Assembly: GCF_014640255.1 (NCBI RefSeq)
Contig: NZ_BMGP01000006.1
Location: forward strand, 327,035-391,034
Direction of reading: 5' to 3'
DNA: 64,000 bases
DNA from: Subtercola lobariae
GTDB lineage: Bacteria > Actinomycetota > Actinomycetes > Actinomycetales > Microbacteriaceae
Made by a program: the position numbers and the translations under genes. This document shows, piece after piece, positions 54,311-62,587 of this stretch; the first letter of the stretch is position 1, and each line of letters begins with the position of its first letter. The notes under the pieces were generated by a model. It was not told the origin of the DNA, did not search any database, and was given only the letters and a program-made list of their open reading frames with translations.

Positions 54311-55788
54311 GGTAGAACCACCGTCGTCGTCTTGGTTTCGGCGTACGAGAGGAGCTCTTCGAGACACTCTTCGCGACCGAAGCCCGATGACTTCGTTCCA
54401 CCGAACGGAAGGCCCCAGAAATGCCTGCTTGGGCTGTTGATGAGCACATGCCCGACCTTCAAATCTCGGGCTATCTGATGCGCCGACGTCAGATCGGAGG
54501 TCCACACCGACGCGGTGAGGCCGTACTCGACGGAATTCGCGATTTCGACCGCTTCGCTCACCGTGCCGAATGTCATGGCCGCGAGCACCGGGCCGAACAC
54601 CTCCTCCTGTGCGAGGGTGCTTTCGGGGGCGACCTGCGTGATGAGTGTGGGAGACACGAACCAGCCTTTGGAGCCTACGGTGCTCGGCCGGCCGCCTCCA
54701 GAAAGGATCGAGCCGCCTTCCTTCACACCGACGTCGATGTAGTGCAGAGACTTGTCGTATTGGGCTTTGGAGATCAGACTGCCCATATCGTTGCTCTCAT
54801 TCATCGGGTCGCCGACACGGATGCCGTCGAGAATGGCGGCGACGCGGGATTGCACCTCGTCGGCGATCGACTCGTGCAACAGCAGGCGGCTCGTCGAACC
54901 ACAGCTCTGCCCCGCCGACATGGTGAAGTTCATGCCCGCCACGACCCCGGCTGCGGCTGCGGCCAGATCGGCATCCGGAAGCACTATCTGAGCGTTTTTG
55001 CCGCCGAGTTCGAGGGTGACGTGCTTGACGCCGGCGTCGGCGGCATCTTTCTGAATGCTGCGCCCGGTCGCGGCCGAACCGATGAATCCAATGCGCCGGA
55101 TGAGCGGATGGGCAACGATGGCTCGACCGCTCACCATTCCTCTGCCAGAGATGGCGATGAGCACATCTGGCGGGAGCACCTCGGCGGCCAGCTCGGCGAG
55201 GCGGAGTGTTGATAGCGGCGCCTGGTCAGGGGCCTTCAGAATGACTGCGTTACCGGCAATCAGCGGTGCGGCCGCCTTGGATGCAGCGAAGAACAACGGG
55301 TGATTGAATGCTCCGATTCGAGCGATCACTCCGTAGGGCTCGCTCGTTGTGTAGTGCAGATTCTTGCTGACGGGAATCGTGCGCCCACCGAGCTCGAGCG
55401 CGTAGTCGGCGAAGATGTTCATCAGCTCCACTGCGCCGTCGACATCGAGCCGCGTCGAACGTAACGGCGCACCCATGTCGAGCGAATCAAGCGTTGCGAG
55501 TTCTTCGCGATGTTCGATCATCAGTGCCGCGAACTGACGCACTTTACCGGCCCGCTCTCGGGGAGTCAGCGCCCCCCATGCCGGCTGAGCTGTCGCTGCG
55601 AGGCGCACCAACCGATCGACCTCTTCGGCGCTGGCGTCGGGCGCATCGGCGAGCCCTCCTCCCGTGCTCGGGTTTTCGATCTCGTAGGTCGCTGCCGTGT
55701 CGAAGGGCTCGCCGCCGGCGAGTACTTTCCACGGCCTATCGACGATGTGGCGCGCATCGACGTCATTGTCTGTTCTCCAGAAGTCCAT
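54307..55788 (-). CDS. Aldehyde dehydrogenase (benzaldehyde/vanillin-dehydrogenase-like)
   Basis: An NAD(P)-dependent enzyme of 493 residues oxidising an aldehyde to its acid. The active-site motifs LELGGKNA (Glu260) and [10 protein letters not shown] (Cys296) are intact, as are the [10 protein letters not shown] cofactor loop and the EEVFGPVLA segment. It is co-transcribed with the ThDP decarboxylase, which points to an aromatic aldehyde such as (3-hydroxy)benzaldehyde. ATG 55788 was chosen; the site TTCTGCAGA touches this start and may be an operator. Confidence 0.9.
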   Translation of the reverse strand: MDFWRTDNDVDARHIVDRPWKVLAGGEPFDTAATYEIENPSTGGGLADAPDASAEEVDRLVRLAATAQPAWGALTPRERAGKVRQFAALMIEHREELATLDSLDMGAPLRSTRLDVDGAVELMNIFADYALELGGRTIPVSKNLHYTTSEPYGVIARIGAFNHPLFFAASKAAAPLIAGNAVILKAPDQAPLSTLRLAELAAEVLPPDVLIAISGRGMVSGRAIVAHPLIRRIGFIGSAATGRSIQKDAADAGVKHVTLELGGKNAQIVLPDADLAAAAAGVVAGMNFTMSAGQSCGSTSRLLLHESIADEVQSRVAAILDGIRVGDPMNESNDMGSLISKAQYDKSLHYIDVGVKEGGSILSGGGRPSTVGSKGWFVSPTLITQVAPESTLAQEEVFGPVLAAMTFGTVSEAVEIANSVEYGLTASVWTSDLTSAHQIARDLKVGHVLINSPSRHFWGLPFGGTKSSGFGREECLEELLSYAETKTTTVVLP

Positions 55789-55797
55789 TCTGCAGAC
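55787..55797. promoter_or_regulatory. Candidate IclR site at the ALDH start
   Basis: ATTCTGCAGAC, containing the 8-bp palindrome TCTGCAGA and the TTCTGC half-site, directly upstream of the aldehyde dehydrogenase ATG. Confidence 0.4.
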
Positions 55798-55834
55798 TTT
55801 AGGCGACCGCCTCACACCCGTCAAGAAGACATGT

Positions 55835-56650
55835 TCAACCGAGGGCCTCACCGAACCGCTTGGCCACGGGAATCAAGATCGAGGCGGCTTCTTTCGCCGC
55901 CTTCGCCGGAAGACGGTTCACTGGCGCCGAAACGCTGAGCGCGAGCCTCAGGCCGGGAACGCTCGTCGGCACAGCAACCGACACAGAGGCGACACCCTCC
56001 TCGCTCTCTTCTCGATTCGTGGCGTACCCCGAACTCCTCGTCAGCGCGAGCTGCTTCTCGAGCCGACTGAAATCGGTGATCGACTTGTCTGTCACACGCG
56101 GCAGAACGTCGTTGGGGTACAGGCGTCGGAGTTCAGCCGAATCGAGCTCGGCCAGCATGGCCTTACCGATCGACGTGACGTGCGCGGGCAGCGATTTGCC
56201 CAGTCGCGAAGCCACCCGAACCGCCTTGCGACTTTCGATGCCATCCATGAAGCGCACATTTGCGCCTTCAAGCATTCCGAGATGAATGGTCTCATCGAGA
56301 ACGTCGTTGAGCTCCTGCAGAAATGGGCGACCAAGCTGATTTATATTCATTCGGCCGATCACCGAGAAGGCGACCCCGGTGAGCGCCGGGCCGGGTCCGT
56401 AAGCTTTGGTCTGCGCATCCTGACGTACGAAACCGCGGTATTGCAGCATTGCCAACACCCGATGCGCAGTAGACGACGCCACGGCGAGATAGTTGCTGGC
56501 GTCGGTAAGACGAATCTCCTGCTGCTCGCCGAGCAGCAGGAGGAGCTTCAGCGCATTGTCGACCGACTCGATGGGGTACTGCGGAGCCGCTGTGGCCGTG
56601 GCGTCGTCGGGGTTCGAAGAAATATTCTGCACAGCAGAAATATACGGCAA
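55835..56650 (-). CDS. IclR-family transcriptional regulator
   Basis: A 271-residue regulator with a winged helix ([43 protein letters not shown]) and an effector domain ([22 protein letters not shown]). Similar in layout to the regulator at 51782. It lies upstream of the ALDH-decarboxylase unit on the same strand and is divergent from the LigB-like gene. The palindrome at 56622-56643 falls within its first ten codons, so the protein either autoregulates there or starts further in. Confidence 0.9.
   Translation of the reverse strand: MPYISAVQNISSNPDDATATAAPQYPIESVDNALKLLLLLGEQQEIRLTDASNYLAVASSTAHRVLAMLQYRGFVRQDAQTKAYGPGPALTGVAFSVIGRMNINQLGRPFLQELNDVLDETIHLGMLEGANVRFMDGIESRKAVRVASRLGKSLPAHVTSIGKAMLAELDSAELRRLYPNDVLPRVTDKSITDFSRLEKQLALTRSSGYATNREESEEGVASVSVAVPTSVPGLRLALSVSAPVNRLPAKAAKEAASILIPVAKRFGEALG
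56622..56643. promoter_or_regulatory. IclR operator candidate (best palindrome)
   Basis: ATATTCTGC-ACA-GCAGAAATAT, a near-perfect inverted repeat built from TTCTGC and GCAGAA with a 3-bp centre. A second pair (CAGAA/TTCTG, 56696-56710) lies further toward the LigB-like gene. Confidence 0.65.
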
Positions 56651-56695
56651 AGTCCTTCTTGCTGAGAAATTGGGAATGCATCACAACCATGAAAA

Positions 56696-56710
56696 CAGAA
56701 TGCGTTTCTG
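56696..56710. promoter_or_regulatory. Second IclR operator candidate before the LigB-like gene
   Basis: CAGAA-TGCGT-TTCTG, an inverted repeat of the same half-site, 47 bp upstream of the dioxygenase start. Confidence 0.5.
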
Positions 56711-56756
56711 CTATAAAGATAGTCGAGAGAGCGCAGTTGCTGAGAAGGTGAGAGAG

Positions 56757-57584
56757 ATGGCCACGATCGTCGCCGGAATCGGCGTACCGCATACTCCGGC
56801 CTTCGCCGCCAACGTGAAGGTCGGCGACCCCGACGACGAGACTGCCGCCGCATACGCCCGCATTGCGGAACAACTCGACGCCGTCGAACCTGATGTCGTA
56901 GTGATGTTCTCGACCGATCACCTCAATACTTTTTTTCTCGACAACTACCCCGCCATCGGCGTGGGGGTGGCGACCCGAACCAGCGGGCCCAACGACGGCA
57001 CGCCGGGCCTGAAGCACGTCGAATTGCCTGTTCATCGCGACCTCGCCGAAAGCATTCGCATCGACACCGCACTCGCCGATTTCGATGTGTCTCAAAGCCA
57101 GGAATTCACGCTCGACCACTCGTGGCTGGTTCCGCTGCAGTTCATCCGGCCGGCCGCAGATCTCGCTATCGTGCCGATCTTCGTCAATAGTCACATTCCC
57201 CCGATTCCCACTGCGCGCCGCGCGTTGAAGCTCGGTAGAACAGTCGGCGAATCGATTGCGAGCTGGCCGGAAGACGTGCGGGTGGTCGTCTTGGGCAGCG
57301 GAAGCTTCTCGCTCGACGTGGGCGGCCACTACATCGAACCGCAGAAGATCTTCGGGGTGCCTGCGCCCGAATGGGTCGAGAGGGTGGCGGCCTTTCTCGA
57401 GGCAGGCGACTATGAGTCACTGGTCGCCCATGCCAGCCGAGCGCAGATGGCTGCGGCCGGCAATGTCGGCGGGGAGCTGCTCAACTGGATTGCCATGCTC
57501 GGCACGATCGGCGGCGGTGTGCCCTCCTCCCTCGACATTCACGACCAGTTCGGTCACGGATACGGTTTTTGGAGACTAACGTGA
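56757..57584 (+). CDS. Class III extradiol ring-cleavage dioxygenase, LigB-like catalytic subunit
   Basis: A non-haem Fe(II) dioxygenase that would open a catechol-type ring next to a hydroxyl. The 275-residue protein begins ATIVAGIGVPHTPAF, with His12 in the metal-ligand position of LigB. It contains STDHLNTFFLDN and LDHSWLVPLQF, with further conserved His, and VPIFVNSHIPP. It is followed, with a 4-bp overlap, by a LigA-like subunit, as in protocatechuate 4,5-dioxygenase and its relatives. The true substrate is open: protocatechuate, gallate or another catechol. Confidence 0.87.
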   Translation: MATIVAGIGVPHTPAFAANVKVGDPDDETAAAYARIAEQLDAVEPDVVVMFSTDHLNTFFLDNYPAIGVGVATRTSGPNDGTPGLKHVELPVHRDLAESIRIDTALADFDVSQSQEFTLDHSWLVPLQFIRPAADLAIVPIFVNSHIPPIPTARRALKLGRTVGESIASWPEDVRVVVLGSGSFSLDVGGHYIEPQKIFGVPAPEWVERVAAFLEAGDYESLVAHASRAQMAAAGNVGGELLNWIAMLGTIGGGVPSSLDIHDQFGHGYGFWRLT

Positions 57585-57895
57585 GCACATATCAGGTGGC
57601 GAAGTTCTGCCGCAGCTGTCTCATGAACAGCGAGGTGCGCGATCTCGCGATTCGAACGCCCGAAGCGGCGCTCGATCTCTTCGACCTGAGTGCGCAAGAG
57701 CGCGCTCTCCTGCTCGCGGGGGAAGTAGGCGAACTGTCTCTTCTCGGCTGCAACGACTTTCTGCTCTCATACCTCCCTCGATGGAATCTGTTCGGACTCG
57801 ATGTGCCGCTCTACAGCGAACGGATGCGCGCCGTCGCTACCCGAGCCGTGCCCAACCGGCACCTCACTGACGAACTGGGAACGCAAGCCGATTAG
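57581..57895 (+). CDS. LigA-like small subunit of an extradiol dioxygenase
   Basis: A 104-residue helical protein resembling the alpha subunit of protocatechuate 4,5-dioxygenase. That subunit caps the active site and helps set specificity. Visible segments are AALDLFDLSAQERALLLAGEVGELSLLGCNDFLLSYLPRWNLFGL. The GTG start overlaps the LigB-like stop (GTGA), so the two are translationally coupled. The assignment rests on length, helix pattern and partner. Confidence 0.72.
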   Translation: MSTYQVAKFCRSCLMNSEVRDLAIRTPEAALDLFDLSAQERALLLAGEVGELSLLGCNDFLLSYLPRWNLFGLDVPLYSERMRAVATRAVPNRHLTDELGTQAD

Positions 57896-57908
57896 ATAGA
57901 CTCGCACC

Positions 57909-58346
57909 ATGCCGCCGGCTCCCCAAGAACAGTCCGGCGACCTTGCCACCTACACCGGGTATCTGTTGCGCAGGGCCCAGCAAGCACATGTCGCGGCGTG
58001 GCAGAAGTACGTGTCAGACGAGATCTCGAGTGTGCAGTTCGGGCTGCTGAGCATCCTTCGGCGCACCCCCGGGGCATCGCAGCGCATGCTCTGCGATGAG
58101 CTCGACCTCGACCGATCTACCGTCGCCGATGTCGCCGCTCGATTGGAGCGGCGCGGCTTGATCGAGCGAGTTCGCGATGCGACCGATCGGCGGCGCAACG
58201 TGCTCGAACTGACGGCCGACGGTCAAGCGGCTCTCGACGAGCTCACGCCGAGGGTCGTGACCATGAACGAGACTCTTACGAATGCCTTGGCGCCGCAGGA
58301 GATCGGTCGGCTGCGCGAACTACTGACGCGCATCATCGAGCCCTGA
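57909..58346 (+). CDS. MarR-family transcriptional regulator
   Basis: A 145-residue winged-helix dimeric regulator (SSVQFGLLSILRRTPGASQRMLCDELDLDRSTVADVAARLERRGLIERVRDATDRRRNVLELTADG). It sits 13 bp after the LigA-like gene and 110 bp before the gentisate dioxygenase gene. It is likely a ligand-released repressor of the gentisate genes, as MarR proteins often are in aromatic pathways. Inverted repeats occur in the gap that follows. Confidence 0.92.
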   Translation: MPPAPQEQSGDLATYTGYLLRRAQQAHVAAWQKYVSDEISSVQFGLLSILRRTPGASQRMLCDELDLDRSTVADVAARLERRGLIERVRDATDRRRNVLELTADGQAALDELTPRVVTMNETLTNALAPQEIGRLRELLTRIIEP

Positions 58347-58383
58347 CACGCCGAGCCCCGACAACGGGCTAGTCATCTCGAAT

Positions 58384-58425
58384 ATTGCGATGCATAATGG
58401 TTGGGGTACTGAGCAAATTAGCTCA
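58384..58425. promoter_or_regulatory. Candidate MarR operator region before the gentisate operon
   Basis: ATTGCGATGCATAAT (58384-58398) is partly palindromic and contains a CATAAT -10-like box. TGAGC-AAATTA-GCTCA (58410-58425) is a perfect 5-bp-arm inverted repeat. Both lie between the MarR gene and the dioxygenase ribosome-binding site. Confidence 0.5.
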
Positions 58426-58456
58426 GACGGTCGAATGCTCTGAAAGGGGCACTGCA

Positions 58457-59530
58457 ATGCAGCAGATGGATGGCACCGCCGACACCCCCGAACTGGAACA
58501 GCTCTACCGCGACTTCGCGGCAAACGATATGGCCCCCCTGTGGACGCAGCGCGACGACCTGATGCCGATGACCCCGGCGCCGAAGGCGATTCCGTTCGTC
58601 TGGCGCTGGAAGACGCTGTTCGACATCGCACAGCGCTCTGGCGACCTCGTACCCGTCGGCCGCGGCGGCGAACGCCGGGCCGTCGGGCTCACCAACCCGG
58701 GGCTTCCGGGCACAGGATACGCGACGCCTACGCTCTGGGCCGCAATCCAGTACCTCGGCGGTTACGAGACGGCGCCTGAACATCGGCACTCGCAGAACGC
58801 TTTTCGCTTCGTGGTCGAGGGCGAAGGCGTCTGGACAGTCGTGAACGGCGACCCGGTGCGGATGAGCCGCGGCGACTTGCTTCTCACGCCTGGCTGGAAC
58901 TTTCATGGCCACCACAACGACACTGAGAACCCGATGGCCTGGATCGACGGCCTCGATATTCCCTTTTCGAGCCAGATGGACGTCGGGTTCTTCGAATTCG
59001 GTGCCGAGCGAGTGACAGACGAGGCGAGTCCGGAGTTCTCGCGCGCTGAGCGCCTATGGGCCTATCCCGGACTCCGCCCCATGTCCGCACTCGAAGATAA
59101 GGTGAGCTCGCCGCTCTCGGCCTACCGCTGGGAGTTCACCGACCGGGCCCTCAGCGAGCAGTTGAAGCTTGAAGACGAAGGCTTTCCCGCCACCCTCGAG
59201 CAGGGTCATGCGGCCCTTCGTTACACGAATCCGACAACGGGCGGCGACGTCATGTCGACCATCCGGTGCGAATTCCACCGCCTGCGCTCCGGTATCTCAA
59301 CGCCCGCACGCCAGGAGGTCGGATCGTCAGTCTGGCAGGTGTTTGAGGGCTCCGGCACCGTTGTGCTCGGCGGCGAGGAGACGAAACTCGAAACAGGAGA
59401 CCTCTTCGTCGTTCCGTCCTGGGTGCCATGGTCGTTGCATGCCGATACCCAGTTCGATCTCTTCCGTTTCAACGACGGACCGATCATGGACCGCCTCAAC
59501 TTTTCCCGCACATTCGTTCCCTCGACCTGA
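58457..59530 (+). CDS. Gentisate 1,2-dioxygenase
   Basis: Cleaves gentisate between C1 and C2 to maleylpyruvate with O2 and Fe(II). A bicupin of 357 residues: the first cupin has EHRHSQNAFRFVVEGEGVWTVVNGD (His109, His111) and GDLLLTPGWNFHGHHND (His150), the three iron ligands. The second cupin (SSVWQVFEGSGTVVLGGEETKLETGDLFVVPSWVPWSLHA) lacks one of the metal ligands, as usual. ATG 58457 follows GAAAGGGGC. First of three genes giving a complete gentisate route. Confidence 0.94.
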   Translation: MQQMDGTADTPELEQLYRDFAANDMAPLWTQRDDLMPMTPAPKAIPFVWRWKTLFDIAQRSGDLVPVGRGGERRAVGLTNPGLPGTGYATPTLWAAIQYLGGYETAPEHRHSQNAFRFVVEGEGVWTVVNGDPVRMSRGDLLLTPGWNFHGHHNDTENPMAWIDGLDIPFSSQMDVGFFEFGAERVTDEASPEFSRAERLWAYPGLRPMSALEDKVSSPLSAYRWEFTDRALSEQLKLEDEGFPATLEQGHAALRYTNPTTGGDVMSTIRCEFHRLRSGISTPARQEVGSSVWQVFEGSGTVVLGGEETKLETGDLFVVPSWVPWSLHADTQFDLFRFNDGPIMDRLNFSRTFVPST

Positions 59531-59547
59531 CCAACTCGAAAGCATTT

Positions 59548-60384
59548 ATGAGACTCGCAACCCTCCGCACTCCCGACTCGACCGTGGCAGTGCGCGTCGA
59601 TGACACAACCGCGGTCGAAATCGGCGGCTTCGCCGACGTCGGCTCGCTGCTCGCCGACCCCGCCTGGAAAAACATTTCAGCCCGCGCCGCGGGTGCCGAG
59701 CATCCACTCGCCGACATTGACGACGACCAGTGGGCGCCTGTCGTGCCCTGGCCATCGAAGATCATCTGCGTGGGGCTCAACTACAAGAACCACATTCTCG
59801 AGATGGGCCGCGAGCTGCCCGAATTTCCGACTCTGTTCGCGAAATACCCCGAGGCGCTGATCGGGCCGTTCGACCCGATCGTGCTGCCCGCCTACGCCGT
59901 CGAGGCGCTCGACTGGGAGGCCGAGCTCGCGATCATCATCGGCTCACCCGCGCGTCGCCTCGAAGAATCTGAAGCAGCTGCAGCGATCGCCGGGTACTCC
60001 GTGATCAACGACGTCACCATGCGCGACTACCAGTACCGCACGCCCGAATGGTTTCAGGGCAAGACGTTCGAGAACTCGAGCCCATTCGGCCCCTGGCTCG
60101 TCACTCCCGACGAGTACATGCTCGGCACCGAGCTCTCGACGGTCGTCGACGGCGAGAAGATGCAGTCGACGACGACGGATGATCTGGTCTTCGGCCCCGC
60201 GGCACTTGTGTCGTACATCTCCAAGATCGTGACGCTGAACCCCGGCGACGTGATCGCTTCAGGCACCCCGGGCGGCGTTGGACACGCTCGCAAACCCCCC
60301 CGCTACCTCAGCGACGGGTCGACCCTCACGACCGCCATCGAGGGGATCGGCACCATCACCAGTCGTATTGTCGTCGAGGGCTGA
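59548..60384 (+). CDS. Fumarylacetoacetate hydrolase-family protein, probable fumarylpyruvate hydrolase
   Basis: Hydrolyses fumarylpyruvate to fumarate and pyruvate, the last gentisate step. The FAH-fold core (about 75-278) has CVGLNYKNHILEMG, the metal-binding set DWEAELAIIIG, GYSVINDVTMRDYQ, QGKTFENSSPFGPWLV and VIASGTPGGVG. The 278-residue length is normal. It lies 17 bp after the dioxygenase and 3 bp before the isomerase. Confidence 0.92.
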   Translation: MRLATLRTPDSTVAVRVDDTTAVEIGGFADVGSLLADPAWKNISARAAGAEHPLADIDDDQWAPVVPWPSKIICVGLNYKNHILEMGRELPEFPTLFAKYPEALIGPFDPIVLPAYAVEALDWEAELAIIIGSPARRLEESEAAAAIAGYSVINDVTMRDYQYRTPEWFQGKTFENSSPFGPWLVTPDEYMLGTELSTVVDGEKMQSTTTDDLVFGPAALVSYISKIVTLNPGDVIASGTPGGVGHARKPPRYLSDGSTLTTAIEGIGTITSRIVVEG

Positions 60385-60387
60385 CCG

Positions 60388-61140
60388 TTGCCCGGCCGCA
60401 CCGACAACGTCACCGACCCCGACCTGGCCGCGCGACTGCTCATCGCACGCCGCGGTCAGGCATATTATTCGCGCAAACTCAACGAGCTGAGCGACGAAGA
60501 GTTCAACGAGCCGTCGCGCTTGGCGGGCTGGAGCCGACGGGAGCTGATCGCTCACGTGGGGCTCAATGCCCGTGCGCTTACCCACCTCACCGAATGGGCG
60601 GCGAGCGGCATCGAGCATCCGATGTATAGTTCCCCCACGCAGCGCAAAGACGACATCGAGTTCGCCGCGACCCTGCCGACGCAGGCGTTGCGCAACCTTT
60701 CGGATCACGCCGCCATCCATCTCAATGTCGAATGGCGTGACCTACCGGAAGAAGCCTGGTCGGCGACGATCCGCACCGCGCAGGGCCGTATCGTTCCTGC
60801 TTCCGAGACGGTGTGGATACGCTCTCGCGAGGTCTGGATTCACGCGGTCGACCTGGGCAACGGGGCAAATTTTCTTGACTTCCCGGCACCGTTCGTCGAT
60901 GCGCTGCTCACCGATGTGACGAGTGCGTGGGCTCGACGACGAGAGGCCGAGAGCCTTCCGTACTACGTACTCGAACCACTCGACCGCCCGCAGTCCCTGC
61001 GCGACACGATTGCGCCGCCAGACGCCGTAGTGCTACGCGGCCCTGCCACCGGGCTCGCGCAATGGGCCACCGGGCGCGGCGCGACAGGAGTCGAGGCGGC
61101 AGACGGATCGCTCGTGCCGTCACCACCTCGATGGCTCTGA
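60388..61140 (+). CDS. Mycothiol-dependent maleylpyruvate isomerase
   Basis: Isomerises maleylpyruvate to fumarylpyruvate using mycothiol, the actinobacterial thiol. A 250-residue DinB-fold protein with an N-terminal MDMPI region (GWSRRELIAHVGLNARALTHLTEW) and REVWIHAVDLGNG. The putative Zn ligands His56, Glu148 and His152 show the same spacing as His52, Glu144 and His148 recalled for the Corynebacterium glutamicum enzyme. TTG start right after the hydrolase stop. Confidence 0.92.
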   Translation: MPGRTDNVTDPDLAARLLIARRGQAYYSRKLNELSDEEFNEPSRLAGWSRRELIAHVGLNARALTHLTEWAASGIEHPMYSSPTQRKDDIEFAATLPTQALRNLSDHAAIHLNVEWRDLPEEAWSATIRTAQGRIVPASETVWIRSREVWIHAVDLGNGANFLDFPAPFVDALLTDVTSAWARRREAESLPYYVLEPLDRPQSLRDTIAPPDAVVLRGPATGLAQWATGRGATGVEAADGSLVPSPPRWL

Positions 61141-61208
61141 GGCCGCCTAACGTTCGCGGCACGTGAATGCGCTGTCGGACTCGCTCCCTCTAGTACCCCG
61201 TACAAGCA

Positions 61209-61559
61209 TTGACCGCGATGATGGTGCGGATGCTCCCTGACTCGGTCGATGAGTTCGGCAGATGGTGCGGTAGGGCCGGGCTGGCGACCCAATCTTTGTG
61301 GACGCTGCGGAGGTGGCGAGGTTTGCACACTGTGGAGTGGATGCTCCAGACGGTGGCTGGTGGGGGAGTGCGATTGACCGCTGCGGAGTATCTGCCGCCG
61401 GCGGTAGTGTTCCGGGCGATGACGGAGTCGGGGTGGGCGGAGCACTGGGTCAGGGCAGAGAACCGGAAAGATCTCACCAGCCTGTCCTTCTGCGGACGAT
61501 CTCCGCTTAGATCGGCGCGTCCCCGCCGCGTCGTGTGGGGGGTATCCGGCATGCTGTGA
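61209..61559 (+). pseudogene. Frameshifted fragment of a pRiA4b ORF-3-like/SEC-C-type actinobacterial protein
   Basis: The frame reads VRLTAAEYLPPAVVFRAMTES and HWVRAENRKDLTS, resembling the LTAAGYLPPA...NREDQT segment of large conserved actinobacterial proteins. The continuation QPVLLRTISA appears only in another frame, as if one base near 61480 were lost. The upstream and downstream domains are missing. It lies at the right edge of the aromatic block and is most likely a decayed remnant. Confidence 0.5.
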
Positions 61560-61596
61560 GAAACGCTACGGTGTGCGGCGAAGGACGGAGCAGGGC

Positions 61597-62382
61597 GTGA
61601 GTGCCGATCATTTGGATGTGAAAGATCGTTTCGGTCGTCAGCTTGAGCGCCGGGATGGTCGTGACTTCCCGTTCTACAACCGTGAACCTGTTGAGGTGTC
61701 GACGTGGAAGTGGATCGTCATCATCGTTTCGTGCGCGATCGCGTTCATCGTGTTGATCAGTATTCCGCAACCGAATAATTACGTCGCGCTGATCCCTCGC
61801 ATCTTGTTCCCCGTGATCATGCTTGTCGTCTTCGCCCTGCTCACCGGTGGTTTCTGGAGAAGCATTTTTCACAAACTCACCGGCTGGGACGTGCTGAACA
61901 TGGTGTTCTTCGCCGTGCTCAACACCGTTGTGGCGCTCATCGTAGGCGGGATCATCCGCGCTCTTACCGGCGCCGCCGACAACGCGGCTACCCAGGGGCT
62001 TGCCCAGCTCAGCCCCGGCGAACTGTTCAGCTTCTATCTCGGCACGGGTGTGCAACTCTTCGGTGAGGAGCTCTTCACCATCCTGCCGTTCCTCGCCGTG
62101 ATGTACTGGCTTTACGCCAAAGCCCATCTGAGCCGGAAGACCGCGATCATCCTCGCCTGGCTGATCACCGCCGTCTGGTTCGGCGCCGCTCACCTCCCCA
62201 CCTACGACTGGAACGTACTCCAAGCCGTCGTCGGGATCGGGGTCGCTCGTCTCGTGCTCACCCTCGCGTTCATCCGCACGAAGAACATCCTCGTTTCAAC
62301 CGGCGCACACATCCTCAACGACTGGGCCGGATTCACCTTCGCCCTACTCACCGGGCTCGCTACCGCAGGCATAGCCCGCTGA
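61597..62382 (+). CDS. CPBP-family intramembrane protease-like protein
   Basis: A 261-residue membrane protein with about seven hydrophobic segments. CPBP/Abi elements are visible: paired glutamates EE (157-158), FGAAHLP (His199) and HILND (His238, Asn241). The Arg of the usual EExxxR motif is replaced (EELFTILP), so activity is uncertain. The GTG at 61597 has GGAG upstream. Such proteins process prenylated peptides or protect against bacteriocins. No partner peptide gene is recognisable nearby. Confidence 0.85.
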   Translation: MSADHLDVKDRFGRQLERRDGRDFPFYNREPVEVSTWKWIVIIVSCAIAFIVLISIPQPNNYVALIPRILFPVIMLVVFALLTGGFWRSIFHKLTGWDVLNMVFFAVLNTVVALIVGGIIRALTGAADNAATQGLAQLSPGELFSFYLGTGVQLFGEELFTILPFLAVMYWLYAKAHLSRKTAIILAWLITAVWFGAAHLPTYDWNVLQAVVGIGVARLVLTLAFIRTKNILVSTGAHILNDWAGFTFALLTGLATAGIAR

Positions 62383-62587
62383 ACAAGCAAGCGGGAGAGG
62401 CCTGCAAACGGCGAAACCTCGGTGGCAGTGAACGCGAATTGACGGACTCAGTCTCCGGCGGTTGAGTGTGTGCTCAAACTGATTCTTCGGGCCCACCCGA
62501 GTGAATAGAATGTGGTTGCAAAGGTGCCGGGGTTCGCAGCCCGGGCACCCATTCACGCTTTGTTTAGGACAGTTCATCGGGGGCACT

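Noticed and set aside
53273..54478. A 401-residue plus-strand open frame opposite the ThDP decarboxylase
   Set aside because: Antisense shadow; the minus strand carries clear ThDP motifs throughout.
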